Shown here: piece after piece, positions 12,960-34,789 of the stretch
How positions within the stretch are numbered: the first letter of the stretch is position 1
Layout of the letters: each line of letters begins with the position of its first letter
Assembly: GCA_025084515.1 (NCBI GenBank)
Contig: JAJAGP010000762.1
Location: 211,170 to 275,169 of the forward strand
From: Ancistrus triradiatus
Taxonomy: Eukaryota; Chordata; Actinopteri; Siluriformes; Loricariidae
Direction of reading: 5' to 3'
Length of the DNA: 64,000 nucleotides
The notes under the pieces: model-generated
Databases searched by the model: none
The model's input: only the letters and a program-made list of their open reading frames with translations
Told to the model about the DNA's origin: nothing
Position numbers and translations under genes: made by a program

Positions 12960-13954
12960 CTAGGACCGGCCCCCCCGACCGGTCCTGGCCCTTACGTTTC
13001 CCGGCCCATCAGGAGCCGGGGAATCGGCCCCACCGGAAGGGTTCCATCCAGCCCTTCTGAGCTCCATGGGTTCGGGGGCTTCGGAACGGGCGTTGCGATG
13101 GACCGCGGGGTCGCGGCCAGGCCACGGGCCCATGGAGCGGCCGCGAGACCCCGCCCTCTCACGGGCCCGTTGCCTCAGACGGGAGTCAATGGTGGTGGCG
13201 AGGTTGTAGAGGTCGTCGAGCGTGGCGGGGGGGTCTCGAACGGCCAGCTCATCCTTCATGGACTCACTGAGTCCCCGTTCGTAGCTGGAGATGAGGGCCG
13301 CCTCATTCCAGCCACTCTCCGCCGCCAAGGTCTGGAACTCAACGGTGTACTCCGCCACCGACCTGGCGCCCTGCAAGAGGCGGGCCAAGCGAGAGGCCGC
13401 GCTTCGGCCCCCCAACGGGTGAAAAAGGTTCCCTTGAGGGCCTCAGCGAAGGCCTCCTCATCCTCGCAGGCGGGAGTCCTGGCGTCCCACTGGGCTGTGG
13501 CCCAAGCCAGGGCCCGGCCTGAGAGGAGGGAAATAATGTAGGCGACCCAGGATCGAGGCGTGGGGAATTGGGACGAGCGCAGCTCAAAGACAAGCGAGCA
13601 CTGCATAAGAAAACCCCTGCAGCGCTCGGGTTCGCCCGCGAAACGCTCGGGAGCGGCGATGGGGGAATCCCCCGCGAGGCGAGGCGGGGGAGTAGGGACC
13701 AACGGAGGCGGAATCAGAGCAGGCGGAGGGGGGGCGACCGCCTGGAGTCCAGAGAGGTTGGCCGACAGTTCCTTGACCGCCTCGGTAAGGACCGCTACCT
13801 GCTGAGTGAGGAGGGTGAGCTGCTGCTCATGACGCCCCAGGGGTGGCGAAACGCCGTGGGGCGGCGCAAGAGAACGGCAGCTGCTGGGGGTGGGGACAAG
13901 TCTTTTGGTTGGGGTCCATATCGTGCGCCCCTGCTGAGTCCATACTGGGCGCAC
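12960..13954 (-). pseudogene. Gypsy gag, frameshifted
   Basis: The N-terminal part (13954-13416) has a Gln/Leu-rich coiled segment, a proline-rich linker and a capsid-like region around PERFAGEPERC. The frame then changes and capsid-type sequence continues on 13415-12960 (VAEYTVEFQTLAAESGW). No CCHC zinc knuckle is seen at the end. The two pieces overlap in different frames, so a frameshift lies near 13415. Confidence 0.75.
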
Positions 13955-14080
13955 TGTACTGTTACGGGGGCCTGTGGAGGCGCACCGAAAAAAGGAGAAT
14001 TAACGGACTCAAGTGCGGGGGTCCACACCAAGCGACCCAAAAAGAAAAAAAATAAAAGGTAGAAAAGAAATCCCGTCACC

Positions 14081-15126
14081 GAGCGGGGGGGCTACTGAAG
14101 GTGGCCCGTCACGGGATTCGAGACCAGAGTCACAATCTCCGGGGGCAGGAGAGCTACCGCTGCACCACGGATTCTGTGACCTGACAAAAGGAAATGATGG
14201 CAATAAGCCTACGGACAAACTAAGGAGTCGCTTCCTGGCGATCTCAAACAAAAACGGATTCTATTTAATAAAGACAAATTCTTTCTCAAAAAGGAAAATG
14301 AAAGGGAAAGGAGAAAAGCGGAAATGAACCCGTCAGAACTCTGCACTGGAGTGGAGAAAAAAGAAAGCACACACAGAACTCAGAGCGTGAGCGCGCGTTA
14401 TGTGTGTGCGTGGGAACACTCTCTGTGCAGAGCTGACTCTGTGTGTATGGGAGAGGGAAGCACGGTGAGCACACACCTGCTGCGCGCTGAATGTGACGGA
14501 GCCGGCCGTGTGTGTGTGTGCTCGTTACGCTCTGCGCGTGCACTGCGAGTGTGTGTGTGTGTAGCGATCGACTGCGCATGTGCCCGGGGTTTCGGCGAGC
14601 CAGGCGCAATCGGTGCGTTTCTAGAACGCAAGGCACCCTTTTGGAAGTCAAATGGAAGAAAGGCTATACTTAGCCCGGGGTGCAGTAAGCACCGGATAAT
14701 GCCGGGGACGACAGGACCCGCGACTGGAGCTTACCAACGTCTCGAGGGAACGGGGAGAAGCGGAAGATGGCCGCGGGCGTCCCGGGCTGAAGAGAGAGAC
14801 GGAGGTTAGTGGCGTTACCCCAAACTTTCCCTAACCTAACCGGCTAAGGCCCTAACAGTTACCTCAAGGCTTTTGCCTTTACCACATCCCGCCTCCTGTG
14901 CGACACGGGATTACCACTATCCTTAACCGTTTTGTGGAAGGGTAACACCAAACAAGAACTCTCCGGAAAATGTCGCATGGATAGCGAGACAGTGCGCCGA
15001 AGGCCGGCATTAGGAAGCTCATTTTATAGGGGGCCGGCCGCGGCGTTTAGCGGTCCCGCGGCGACCCCTGGGGGCGGGAATGCGCCCCCTGATAGTTTGG
15101 GGTATATATGTATATATATATATATA
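14081..15126 (-). other. GC-rich flank, possible Gypsy leader and LTR
   Basis: A CpG-rich segment upstream (on the minus strand) of gag, most likely the 5' leader and LTR of the Gypsy element. I could not define LTR ends because no second copy is present. Around 14106-14180 the minus strand has a tRNA-like stretch (gtggtgcagcggtag, then tctcgaatccc). A TA run ends it at 15108-15126. Confidence 0.4.
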
Positions 15127-15540
15127 TACAGTGATGCTTGAAAGTTTGTGAAGCCTTTAGAATTTCTGCATAATTAATAAAGCATCATCAGATTTTCACA
15201 CAAGTCCTAAAAATAGATAAAGAGAACCAAGTTAAACAAATGAGACAAAAATATTATACTTGGTCATTTATTTATTGAGGAAAATGATCCAACATTACAT
15301 ATTAGTGAGTGGCAAAAGTATGTGACCATCTGGGATTGGCAGTTAATTTGAAGGTGAAATTAGAGTCAGGTGTTTCAATCAATGGGATGCCAATCAGGTG
15401 TGAGTGGGCAACCTGTTTTATTTAAAGAACAGGGATCTATCAAAGTCTGCTCTTCACAGCACATGTTTGTGGAAGTGTATCATGGCACGAACAAAGTAGA
15501 TTTCTGAGGAGCTCAGAAAAAGAGTTGTTGATGCTCATCA
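15127..15540 (+). mobile_element. Truncated Tc1-like transposon 5' end
   Basis: Begins with a terminus of the type cagtgatgcttgaaagtttg after a TA, includes an untranslated leader, and runs into a transposase start at 15483 (MARTK, stop, then ISEELRKRVVDAHH). It breaks off at about 15540 where unrelated sequence begins. The in-frame stop and the truncation make it inactive. Confidence 0.7.
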
Positions 15541-16690
15541 TGTTACGAGTCGCCATCCCAGAGAGATGGCGAACCGTAAAAAAGAATAAAGAAATATATA
15601 ACACATTTTAGGACCCAGTCGCAGTTAGCTCCAGATGGAATTAATAAACCAAAATGAGACCCAGAAACAAAAATAAGATCATGGGTCCGCTGTCAATGCA
15701 AGCCCCGAGCCTCAAACGCTCGATCTCTAGTGTTAAGGGGGAATGTAATCCAGATGCGCCACACCCCCCGACACACAGAAACGAGGAGATGGGGTAGAAG
15801 AATAGCAAAAGAAAGAGTCATAGGAAAATGGACACAAACAAAGGGAAACTCTTATTAACAGCAGTTTAAGCCCTGCAATAGCGCTCTAGAGCTTTGCAGG
15901 AGCGAAGGAAAACAGAAAAAGGGAGACGCTCCTTATAAATAAAAAAAAAACATGGAGCGGAACACTTGCTCCCGGACAGCGCATGCGTCGAGGGCAGCTC
16001 TGAGAGTAAGCGAAGCGTGCGATGACGTAAGCCTCTGGGGATTCCCCAAATTCCAGAAGCTACGCCAGGCGTGTTCTCCAGACAGTCCGAACATTTAGTA
16101 TCTGCACTAAATATTGACTGATGCATCTTTAAAAGCAAACAGAAAAGAAAAAGAAAACAAAGCATTAACAACAAAGAACTTTCCATTTATCTGTTAGTTT
16201 AGTATCTTTGTTGGCTGAATAAAGGACACTTGTGTCTAAGTAGGGTATTCACTGTTGAGAAAAGTTACTACTGCAGAACTTTAACAGAGAAAAAGCCTGT
16301 TTTAATGACGGAGTTATCACTCAATCCAACAAGACATCTGAAACGCTTACGTTAGCCAGCTAGCTAACGGCTATCTAGACATCGTCATCAAAACGTTATT
16401 ATTAATAATACGATCAAAATTAGCGAATCTAACATTCAATCAACAACGCAAATGCGTACACGACAAACATAGGTGCTGAAACATCGCTGTCTAAACATAT
16501 CATTATTCACAAACAAATATTACGAATGATCCACGTACAGCTACCGTATTCCTTTTTCTTCTTCAATAAAGTTTAACAAACGCTACTTATTTCCTTTTCC
16601 GGTCTGACTGTGCACTGACGTCATGAATAGTCTGGCAGTGCATGTGGGGCTGAGAGTGCATGGCTGCAGCCAGACCCCTCTCGCCGATGT
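15541..16690. other. Unidentified repeat-like segment (possible LTR piece)
   Basis: It starts tgttacgagtcgcc right at the broken Tc1 end. A minus-strand tRNA-like word (ggtgtggcgcatctgg) lies near 15760, and a TATA-like ataaataaa near 15940. The start resembles fish LTRs that open with TGTTACG, but I could not find a partner copy or clear ends. No exon is seen. Confidence 0.35.
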
Positions 16691-16802
16691 GGCGTCTAGG
16701 TATATAGGTCTATGTATTTAGAAATATTTAGAGGCGGGATTCGGGTATGTTTGGATAAGGTGACACATTTCCAGATTACTTATAAGTGTCTCTGTCCCTC
16801 AG

Positions 16803-17495
16803 TGGCCCTCTTGCCCAATTTCCCATACCTCTACACCTCTGATGAAGTGACTCTGCTGTGTAAGCGTGGAAAAAACCTCGCCACCTCGCCCGTCAAGTGG
16901 TACCACAATAGTAATATTCTTCCTCAGGAGGGAGGGAGCCGTCTGTACCTCCCCATGGTTACCCAGAAAATCTCGGGGAAGTACAGGTGCGAAGAAAACA
17001 ATATCCAGAGTCCAGAACGTGAAGTTGTAGTGCTCAGTAAGTGATCATTCCGTTTATTTATACACGATAATGATGGCTTACTATTAAATCTTACATGTAA
17101 TATAAACATGTATGAATCTGAATTTCTGTCTCTCTCTCAGACATGATGCCTCACGCTCGCCTCACTCCGCACCTCAAAAAGCTCGTGCTCCTCAAGGGAA
17201 GCGGGTACCACATGGAGCTCTCCGTGGAGACGGGGCTTAAGGACTGGTCCTGCAGCTTTACCATGAACGGAGCCAACTGGCTTCAGAGGGAACAAAGTGA
17301 ATGGAAAGACACTGACCGCTCTGTGACAATATATACCCAGATACAGAGTGAGAACGACAACAGCACCACCTACTGGTGCCGAAACAATAAGGAAAATCAG
17401 CGCAGTAACGCCATCACAATCAGAGCCACAGGTAACAGGGCACGGGGCGATGCTTCAAAGAGGAGGGGCTAAGAACTGCAAAAGCTCTATGTTAA

Positions 17496-17554
<59 letters not shown>

Positions 17555-20503
17555 GTTGTTTGACATTACACAGTAAATATTCCTATAGTAAAACATTCAT
17601 TACTTTTCAAGTTCACTATAAATATCCCACACTCCCACAAAAAAAACAGATCAAATGATTCTTTAGCTGAAATATTTGTGGATGTAAAAACAGAGGAAAA
17701 TGATTCAGGAAATACATTTGTTGTTTGTTTTGTTCATTTTGTTGTACGTTGAGTGACAAAGCAGTCTTGTGGTTGAAAGCAGATGTTTAGTTTTGGCAGC
17801 ATGAGTCACTTTTGGATGAAATATGAAGTGCTCATATGAAGTGCAAATATGAAGCTTGGGTGTGGGTGTGTGTTTCAAAAGCAAACTGTGTGAAGAGTGC
17901 AGAGATAAGTGTGAAAATGATTTTAAAAAAAACCGTAATATGTTTTCTCAACAAATCTTTACCCAACATGGTGAATAAATACAAACATACAAGTGTAAAA
18001 ATAAATACCCTGCTCAGCATGGCCATGGCGAGAACATACCAAACCTCACACAGAATTGAACCTGAGGGTTTTAATCATCAAGTCTAAATCTGATAAGGAT
18101 GACAAAGCTGAAGCTAGATGTGGACTGGTTAAGCTAAGAGGGAGTGGGATCAGGTAATGTTTCAGGTGAAGATGAAAGGGGAGGAGCTAAGTAATTAATC
18201 AAAGGTACACATCACTAATACATTCCATCCCTCCCTCAGTTCTAGTCCCTAATGTCTCCTTTGCAGAGGTGGCAGAAGTACAAAAGCTCTTTGCTTAAGT
18301 ATAAGTATAATCTGATAAAAAATACTCAAGTTGAAGTTTGCATATTTTGCTCGAGTAGAAGTATAAAAGCACACGCTGCTAAATGTACTTAAAGTAAGAG
18401 AGTAAAAGTATGTCTTTAAAAAGCCTTTCTAACTCTAGCACTGATATACCCGTGTCTCATTTCTCTTTTCTCTCTCAGGTAAGATGGTGATGCTTCAGAC
18501 GGTGGACCCGTTGTACATGGGTGAGACCCTGACCCTGCAGTGTGATGACTGGGAAGTGAACCCGGACAGTTTGGAAGAGGTTTTCTTTTATAAGGGCCCT
18601 ACAAACATCACGCAGGACCCTAATAAGGACACGTACACCATCCGAAACGCCACGGACTCCGACAGCGGCTCATACAAGTGCAGCGCTAAGAGACGGCAGA
18701 GCCGCAAACGTCGGGCGGCGGCGGCTACGACCGAGGACAGAATGTCTGACGAGTATCAGCTCAGGGTCATAGGTACAACACCACAACAAAAATAACAATA
18801 ACACACTAAAGAGCTTTACCGACCTGGATCTAATCTGAGCATGTACCTGTCCATGTGTGTGTGTGTGTGTTAGTCCCTCCTCCTGAAGCCCACCTGACTG
18901 CTGGTAACTCTTGGTTGGCTTGTAACTGCAAAGAGTGCCAGGGCAATGCCTTTCGGTGGTATCAGGGTGACAGTGCTTCAACCAGAGTGAAACTGGTGGA
19001 TCAATCCGAACATAAATTCTTCCCAACAGCTGAAGGCGATTATTCCTGCAGGGTGGAATGGGCTAAACAAGGCCTGTCCCGTCACAGCACCATCATGCAC
19101 TTTAAGCCAGGTATGCCCGACTTAACACCATGCATTTACTGCATTCACAGTCTTCTCTAACTAGGCTTTTGAAGCAGGATGTCTGCTATGGAGGGTAAGA
19201 GGAACTGATCTGTGATACTTAGGCTACATCATGGTTTAACTCCATGAACCATCTGCAAAAAAATCCTACAAATGTACATACTTTATCATCTTTATCTAAC
19301 CACAGCAACAACAGGATCAAAACATTTTCAGACATGACGAACCAAAATATACAAAATACTCTAGTAGTTAATACTCTGATAGTTATGAGTAACTTTCATA
19401 ATTAGACATGGTAATATTCAGTAGTGCAATAAATCCTGATCTTTAACCCAAACTATCTCTCTGAAACACTCTCACTGCATTTTACCAACAAACTGCAGCT
19501 CCAGCCATTTTAATACACCAGTTCTTCTTTTAAACTCCACTACATTACTTAATTTAAACATGCTTATGCAAAACCTTTATAAATATTATATAGTTTTTAA
19601 TAAACCATCCTTTCACTATCCCAATCCCAACCTCACCTCTTGAACCATCTCAGGACAAAACCTGGCCTCATTTCTGTTCCTCTGCTCATTTTCTTGTTTA
19701 GTTACTCTTTTTAAAAGTCCTAACTCATTCTATCATCGTTCTGATTCTGCTTTAGTACCAGTATCTACTCATTCTAGTTCCCAGTCCGGTTCGGTCCTGG
19801 CCCTATTTCTCAGTTTGCAGTTTTTGCTTGACCAGTACCTCCAAAAAGAACCTTGTTTATTTTCATATTGTCAATCTTTCTTTTTCCAGTCCCAGAGGAC
19901 CCTTCTGCCAACACACTGCTGGTTGTTCTGCTGGTGATTGTGATGCTGATTGTGGTTTTGATTGTGGTAGTTTTTTGGTTCCGGCGGAAAACCGGGAGCA
20001 GCGGGAAAAAGCTCGAAGATGGAGAGGATGGTGGATATGAGGCCATTAAACTGAAGGAGGGGGAGTATGAGGAGCTAAAAGGTGTCCAGACTCAGGTGTA
20101 CCAAACTCTGAAAGATGGGCAGAAAGGTACAGAGCAGGGCGAGCAGCTGTACGAAGCTCTCAAAGATCAGGGCGAGGGTAAGGAGGAAGGAGCATACCAG
20201 GCTCTCAAAGGTGGTACCCAAGCAGAGGTGTATCATACCCTTAAAGGTCAGGGCGAGAGTAAGGAGGAAGGGGCATACCAGGCGCTCAAGAGTACCCAAG
20301 CAGAGGTGTATCAAACCCTTCAAGAGCCAGGTGGCAGTAAAGAGGAAGGAGCATACGAGGCTCTAAAGTCTACCCAATCTGACGTGTACCACACCCTTAA
20401 AGAAGGAGGTGAGGGTAAGAAGGATCAGGATGAGGCTCTGCTGCCAAAAGAGGCAGTGCCAGGTGAAAAGGTGGGGCATGGTGAAGGGGCCGGGCAAGCA
20501 TAG
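16803..20503 (+). CDS. Fc-receptor-like Ig-superfamily receptor with multi-ITAM tail
   Basis: Five exons, all joined in phase 1: 16803-17036, 17141-17431, 18479-18772, 18874-19110 and 19890-20503. The first four each encode one Ig-type domain with paired cysteines (for example VTLLC...VKWY...YRC in D1, TLQC...SGSYKC in D3). The last exon encodes a short stalk, a transmembrane helix without charged residues (LLVVLLVIVMLIVVL), a basic stop-transfer (FRRK) and a tail of about 170 residues. The tail has ten YxxL/I motifs; four pairs have ITAM spacing of 7-8 residues. Proteins of this family bind immunoglobulin or other ligands at the leukocyte surface. The ITAMs imply direct recruitment of Src/Syk-type kinases. 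Ligand and exact orthology are unknown. The leader probably comes from 4473-4506. It converges on slc17a7. Confidence 0.85.
17493..17553. repeat. (CT)n(CA)n microsatellite
   Basis: A CT run passing into a CA run, in the receptor intron after the second Ig exon. Confidence 0.95.
20171..20406 (+). repeat. Coding minisatellite: three ITAM-bearing units
   Basis: Three tandem units of 78-81 bp start near 20171, 20252 and 20330. Each encodes a GEGKEEGAY-x-A-L...VY-x-T-L block with one ITAM. Differences between copies are few, indicating recent tandem duplication inside the tail exon. Confidence 0.85.
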
Positions 20504-21569
20504 AACCTCAAACAGGTCATGATTAAAGATAAGAAGGCAGAGCCTCACGGAAAATTACACTTAACGAATAATTGTTCATCATAATTCAGTGACCAAACCC
20601 AAACCAAATTCGGTTCCCTCAGAGGGTGCACCGTGTACTCACCGCTTAGATTCCATCACCTGGTTCTCTAGAGATGGGTTCTCATTACCACAGCGAGCTG
20701 GGATCAACCGAAAAACAACCATACTTCTTATAAAAGTTTAGAATTATTTCCACAAATGTAACGTCAGAATTAACCAAGTAACCATAAACAGGCTAACAAG
20801 CATCTGTCACTGAGGGATACCACAAACCAGGGCATTCACCCATTCATCATTCATTTATTCATTCATTATTTGCTTTAAGAAGCCGGCTATAAACATATTT
20901 CAGTGTCTATTATTCAATTTTCATCCATTCAGTTACCTGTTGCTCGTTATCAGTATTATCAATAATACAGCATTATTTCAATAACACATTGCTCTCTTAT
21001 TAACCCACTCATTTATGTATTCAGTAACCTTTACATTTATTATTCAATCAGTTCATGGCTTCATTTACATGTATTTGGTATCATAATTGTCAGAATTCAG
21101 TCATTCATTCATTCATTATGATTATATACTCAAACATTATCCAATCTTTCATTTTGCTTCAGTTCATGCATTTACCTGTATAATCAAATACTAAGCTGGT
21201 CATACCATTCATCCATTCATTTATATGCAGCTACTATTATGGGCATTATGTATAAAGTAATCATTTTATCCAAACATTTTAATCATTCATTCATTCATTC
21301 ATTTAAGGGCTGTTTGCATTATCAGGATTACATCTCATGCATCTGTTATACTGTCAAAGATTCATTTATTCATCCGTCCTTATGCTTAATCCATTATTTC
21401 ACTCATCTACCAGTATGCTTTTATTTCAGCCATTCATTCGCTCGTTCATTCATTTCTGCCTCATGCAGTATTATTAGAATCACATTTTAATTTTTTAAAT
21501 AGCCGTCCATTCTAAACCTTGAGTCCATTCACTCATTCATTTATTTCTGTGATGTTTGCACTGTAGAAT

Positions 21570-21575
21570 AATAAA
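21570..21575 (+). promoter_or_regulatory. Candidate polyadenylation signal
   Basis: AATAAA about 1.07 kb downstream of the receptor stop codon. A second AATAAA lies at 22110-22115. Either could serve the plus-strand gene. Confidence 0.3.
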
Positions 21576-21771
21576 GAATAGATCCCGTTTATTTAAGATT
21601 TATAGTGATATGTATTAAATGTATTTATATTTTTGATATTTTGTGAGTAGTGGTGGCTCTTTAGAATCTGGGGGTCATCATTCTAAAAACACAAATAATT
21701 CAGAATGAGTTTAATGTTTTATGGAATATTTTACATTTAATATCATCTAAGTAACTTCAAAGACTCTTAAT

Positions 21772-21806
<35 letters not shown>

Positions 21807-22109
21807 GTAGTAGTAGTAGTAGCAGTAGTACTATTAGTAGTCGTTGTTTCTGGTGTTTAATACACTCTTCTGTAAGGTGCCTGCAGTTACACGCTCCTAC
21901 CAGAGAGGTCTCTATAAGGTACTTACCCCATTATTAAAAGTTCAATTCTTTAAACATTAATTCTTATATTTTTTTATCATTCCCACACTGTTTTACAGTA
22001 ACACACATGCTCCATATATGAGATATTACATCATTTTATAAAACTCTGAAGCAGCTTCTTTCCATGTTTAGATTTCTGTACAGCTTCACTCTTACAAGTT
22101 TGTGCAAAA

Positions 22110-22115
22110 AATAAA
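22110..22115 (+). promoter_or_regulatory. Candidate polyadenylation signal
   Basis: Second AATAAA downstream of the receptor stop, in an A-rich context. Confidence 0.3.
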
Positions 22116-22799
22116 GCTCTAAAAGACAAAACAACTCTTCTGTTATCTGTTGTACACACACACACACACACACTTTAAATATAATTTTATTAATTTAATA
22201 AAAATGGTTAATTACATAAATATCCTGCTATACAACATTTTTATACTTGAAATTCTGTTATATTTTTAAACAAAATGTAAATACCTTAATAATCCATTAA
22301 TTTAATGTTTTATTACCTCAAAGTTTTATATTACTTCATTAATTTTATTACTTTACTAACCCGTTCATTAATAGCAATTTAATAAGCAACACTTTAATGA
22401 GCTGTTTAACCTTAATTATTATTTCTTTAAATATATGTAGAATACAATTTTTATACTTTTAAATCCTCTCAAATTTCATTACACTAATATTTTTTAAATA
22501 CATTTATATTAATACATTGTTTTAAATAATATTAAATCATAATTTAATAATCATTGAAATAAAATCATTTCAATACTTTATTATTAAATTAATAATACTT
22601 GCATTGTTAAATAAAATAAATGTAAAATTTTTAAATACTTTAAATAAATCAATAATATTTCTTACATTAACAGTTTATTACAAGAAAACTCAATATTCTC
22701 TTAAAATATTTTATTACTTTTACATTTCAATTAAAATAATTTTAACACTTAAATAATTTATGAAATAAAAATTAATACATCAATATGCTGTAAAAGAAA

Positions 22800-23245
22800 T
22801 ATTATGTTAAGAAAATCTTGCGTAGCTACGTCGCATTTTAGAGCTTACAATATATGGCATGAGACACGTGTTGAATTTGTATTAGCATAATTTAGTTTAA
22901 TCCACTAAATTATGATAATCATTTAATTTTTCATCAAATTATCATAAAACATCAAACAATCCACAAACCTTCCATCTAGAGCACAAATTAAAGTAACAGC
23001 TCTGCCAAACACGTCCCGTATGTAGAGAAATTTTGAATTTTAAGGATCTTCACTCGAAAGCCTTTTAAACTTTGGAATTGAAAGTGTATAAGCCATATTT
23101 CCAATAACTAACCTTCACCTCTTACAGCTTAAGATAAGCAGGATTCTATCGTAGGGTTAAGAAAGCATTTAAGAACAGAACACTTTCAGGAATACCATTT
23201 GTTCTTAGAACTGGTGTTAAGAAAAGAGTTCTTATTATTGTTAAT
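22800..23245. repeat. Unnamed dispersed repeat, copy 1
   Basis: Shares long words with the inverse complement of about 25830-26490: a cacctcttacagc word, the gaaagtgtat word and the guanine-poor ttaagaaa/ttcttaa ends. The two copies lie in opposite orientation. It looks like a MITE or other non-autonomous element. Confidence 0.55.
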
Positions 23246-23599
23246 GTTATTGATAATCAGGTTTAATAGATATATAACAAACCCAAGGTACAGTTCAATA
23301 CACATGAAACAGAGATAATTACATGTATGTTTAATATTAAAAACTTGACCCTTTAGAAGGCCCTACACCCCATGGATGATCCAAAAATGTTCTTCTTAAA
23401 GTTATAAGAGCTTTCGGTCCTTCCTCACACCCCTGGTGCCTCCTACACTTACTATAATGTTCCTGTATCTACCTAACGTCTAACGTCTGGGTTTCATTAA
23501 ATGTGAGGCAGGACGTGCCGAGAGGAAATTATAAAACACCCCTACACACACACACACACACACACTCCTTTACGAAAGCTCTCGTTCGTCCTCTCCCCC

Positions 23600-32732
<9,133 letters not shown>

Positions 32733-33425
32733 GCTCACCCTGTTACCCTCTCACCCTGGCAGTGCCCCCGGACAGAGCGCTGCGTGTTGCCCTTACCGCT
32801 ACCGTCCCTGTCCTGCACTCACTCTCACACACACTCTCTCTCACACACACACACACGCTCCTCTCTCCGCTAACCTAATCCATCCATCACCGCACCTGCG
32901 CACTAACACCCTCACCCAGCAGCCGGAGGAATAACAACAATAACAATATTATAATAACAATAATAATAATGATGATGATGATGATGATAAGAAGAAGAAG
33001 AAGAGTGTATTTTTTTTCTCATGTCTTTTCAGTTGTTTTTAATTCACCGTTCTGAGAGTGACTTGGTCCTCTGATACACACAGCAGGGGCAGATCCACTG
33101 ACCTGTAGGTGGCGCTTTCACTCACTAAATAACAGCCTATTAAAGGGATTTAGATAGAATTAGAGACATCCAGAGTGAACGGACTGAATCAGGAGTTTAT
33201 TACTGACTAAAATAAGAACAGGTAAGATATGATTCACATCCACATAAATACACTTACACACTACAAGATCAAAAGTATTTAGACACCTCAGTTAGTGGAT
33301 CCAATCATTATTAACAGTAAACACAGCTGAACCGAATCAATTAACTCGGGTGACAACTAAATCAGTTTAAACTGAACTGAATCGATTCAGTGCATTTTGA
33401 ATGGAGAAAAGGTGCCAGTGGCAGG

Positions 33426-33771
33426 TCAGGCGAAGTTCTTCTGCAGCTCCTGGGCGGAGATTGTTCTGAGAGGGGCGGGGCGAGGTGGGCGGGGCGGAGG
33501 AAAACGTGTGGCGAGAGGAGGAGGAGAGAGCGACGGTGGAAGAGTGATGATGGAGGGAGTGTCCGAGAGAGAGCCATAACACACTCCACCTTTCCCTCCT
33601 CGCCTTATTCCTCCTCCATCTGCTTCCTCCATCCAACGACCACAACCGGCCCGAGCCGAGGGGGCCAGAGCCGCCATGTCCAACGAGTCTGAGAGAATCA
33701 GAGTGAATCAAGTGAATCAGAAGTCCTACAGGCTTAGTGTGTATTAAAGCTGCAGTGATAGAAACGTCATA

Positions 33772-33807
<36 letters not shown>

Positions 33808-33948
33808 CTGTGTCCTGTAGCTGTGTGTGTGTGTACGGGTGTTTGGTGTAGAACTGGCTGTAGATGCAGTAAATCACCCCCATGAGTGTCATGGTTCCTA
33901 CTGCAGCAGCGATGAACACAGCCAGCTTATTACTGTTCACATGATCTG

Positions 33949-33991
<43 letters not shown>

Positions 33992-34272
33992 TAATTTGCA
34001 AAAACTATGCAGAATCATAAAACTATGAGAGTTAGAATTGTATCAGAGTTCCCTAAGCATCATTTCTACAGCAATAAACCTGCTCCACCAGCAGGGGGCG
34101 CTTTGGTGAGTGGAGCTACGTGCAGAGCATTGTGTGTGTGTCTTACAGGTTTGTTTCAGTGGGCTCTCATCCTGCTGCTCAGGAACCTGCTGTTGTTTAG
34201 ACGTGTCCGAGTTCTGACACACACACACACCAACACACACACACACAGCCAGGAGAGTGCGTACAATCATAC
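33426..34272 (-). CDS. Small single-pass membrane protein, unrecognised
   Basis: Three coding exons on the minus strand, 34270-34147 (exon edge 34272), 33945-33808 and 33688-33426, join in phase to 174 codons plus TGA. The ATG opens a hydrophobic leader (IVRTLLAVCVCVGVCV) whose Cys-Val run is written in GT repeats. A short polar ectodomain (SDTSKQQQVPEQQDE) follows. A transmembrane helix (LAVFIAAAVGTMTLMGVIYCIY) leads into a cytoplasmic tail with YTKHPYTHTQL, SLSDTPSIITLPPS, a proline-rich stretch and the end AQELQKNFA. This fits a type I adaptor-like membrane protein. The tail motifs look conserved and PIANP-like neuronal proteins come to mind, but I cannot confirm this. An exon upstream of 34272 probably carries 5' UTR. 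Confidence 0.65.
33772..33806. repeat. (GT)n microsatellite touching a splice donor
   Basis: On the coding strand this is GTAC(AC)n after exon 2 of the small membrane-protein gene; the matching (GT)n lies before the same exon at 33950-33988. Confidence 0.9.
33950..33988. repeat. (CA)n microsatellite at a splice acceptor
   Basis: Reads (GT)n on the coding strand and ends within six bases of the acceptor of exon 2 of the small membrane-protein gene. Confidence 0.9.
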
Positions 34273-34640
34273 CTGAAAGAAAAACACACCACACACACAC
34301 ACAGTAGGGCTCTGTTATTGTGTTGCGTTCTGTGTTCAAATAACCTCTGAATCCGTTAAGAAAACGAAGTAAATTCAAACGAATCAATTCAATAAGTGAC
34401 TCTAGTTAAATCGAATCAATCAAACACGACTCACTAAGTGTAACTGAATCAGCCCTATAATTGTATTAGGACTAATATAGTAATTCTCTATCTGTCGTTA
34501 TAATTCAGTAGCTATAATAAATAATAACGTGTACCTGGAGCTCAGGTGCGTCTCTCCTCACCTGTACCTGCTTCCTGTGTTTGTCTCATCTTAACAGGGA
34601 AGAGCAGCAACCAGGACAACCAGATCCCTCGATTATCATC

Positions 34641-34646
<6 letters not shown>

Positions 34647-34700
<54 letters not shown>
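34647..34700. repeat. (CT)n(CA)n microsatellite
   Basis: A CT run passing into CA with cgca interruptions. Confidence 0.95.
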
Positions 34701-34706
<6 letters not shown>

Positions 34707-34789
34707 GCACACAACACTCATCAGTGACCTGATATAATACTCTGAGCTCTGTACAAAACTGTGATTAAATCTTTTTATCATTAAAAAAA

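Larger units (their letters stand above)
8614..14080 (-). mobile_element. Defective Gypsy LTR retrotransposon
   Basis: Read on the minus strand, the order is gag (13954-12960), protease (about 12900-12620), reverse transcriptase (about 12410-11736), integrase (about 11735-10930) and, beyond a nested LINE, the integrase C-terminal region (9073-8750). Several frames are broken by frameshifts. The protease motif reads DSR instead of DSG. RT passes directly into the integrase zinc-binding region, so RNase H seems deleted. The 3' end stops in a CA/GT microsatellite at 8672-8740 and no 3' LTR is visible. The GC-rich composition contrasts sharply with the AT-rich intron around it. It is not expected to be autonomous. 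Confidence 0.85.
20504..23599. other. Convergent intergenic spacer and 3' UTRs
   Basis: Contains the 3' UTR of the receptor gene and, on the other strand, that of slc17a7. Degenerate ATTC/CATT repeats fill 20830-21545. AT-rich sequence follows, with a repeat copy at about 22800-23245. No further coding sequence was recognised. Confidence 0.6.
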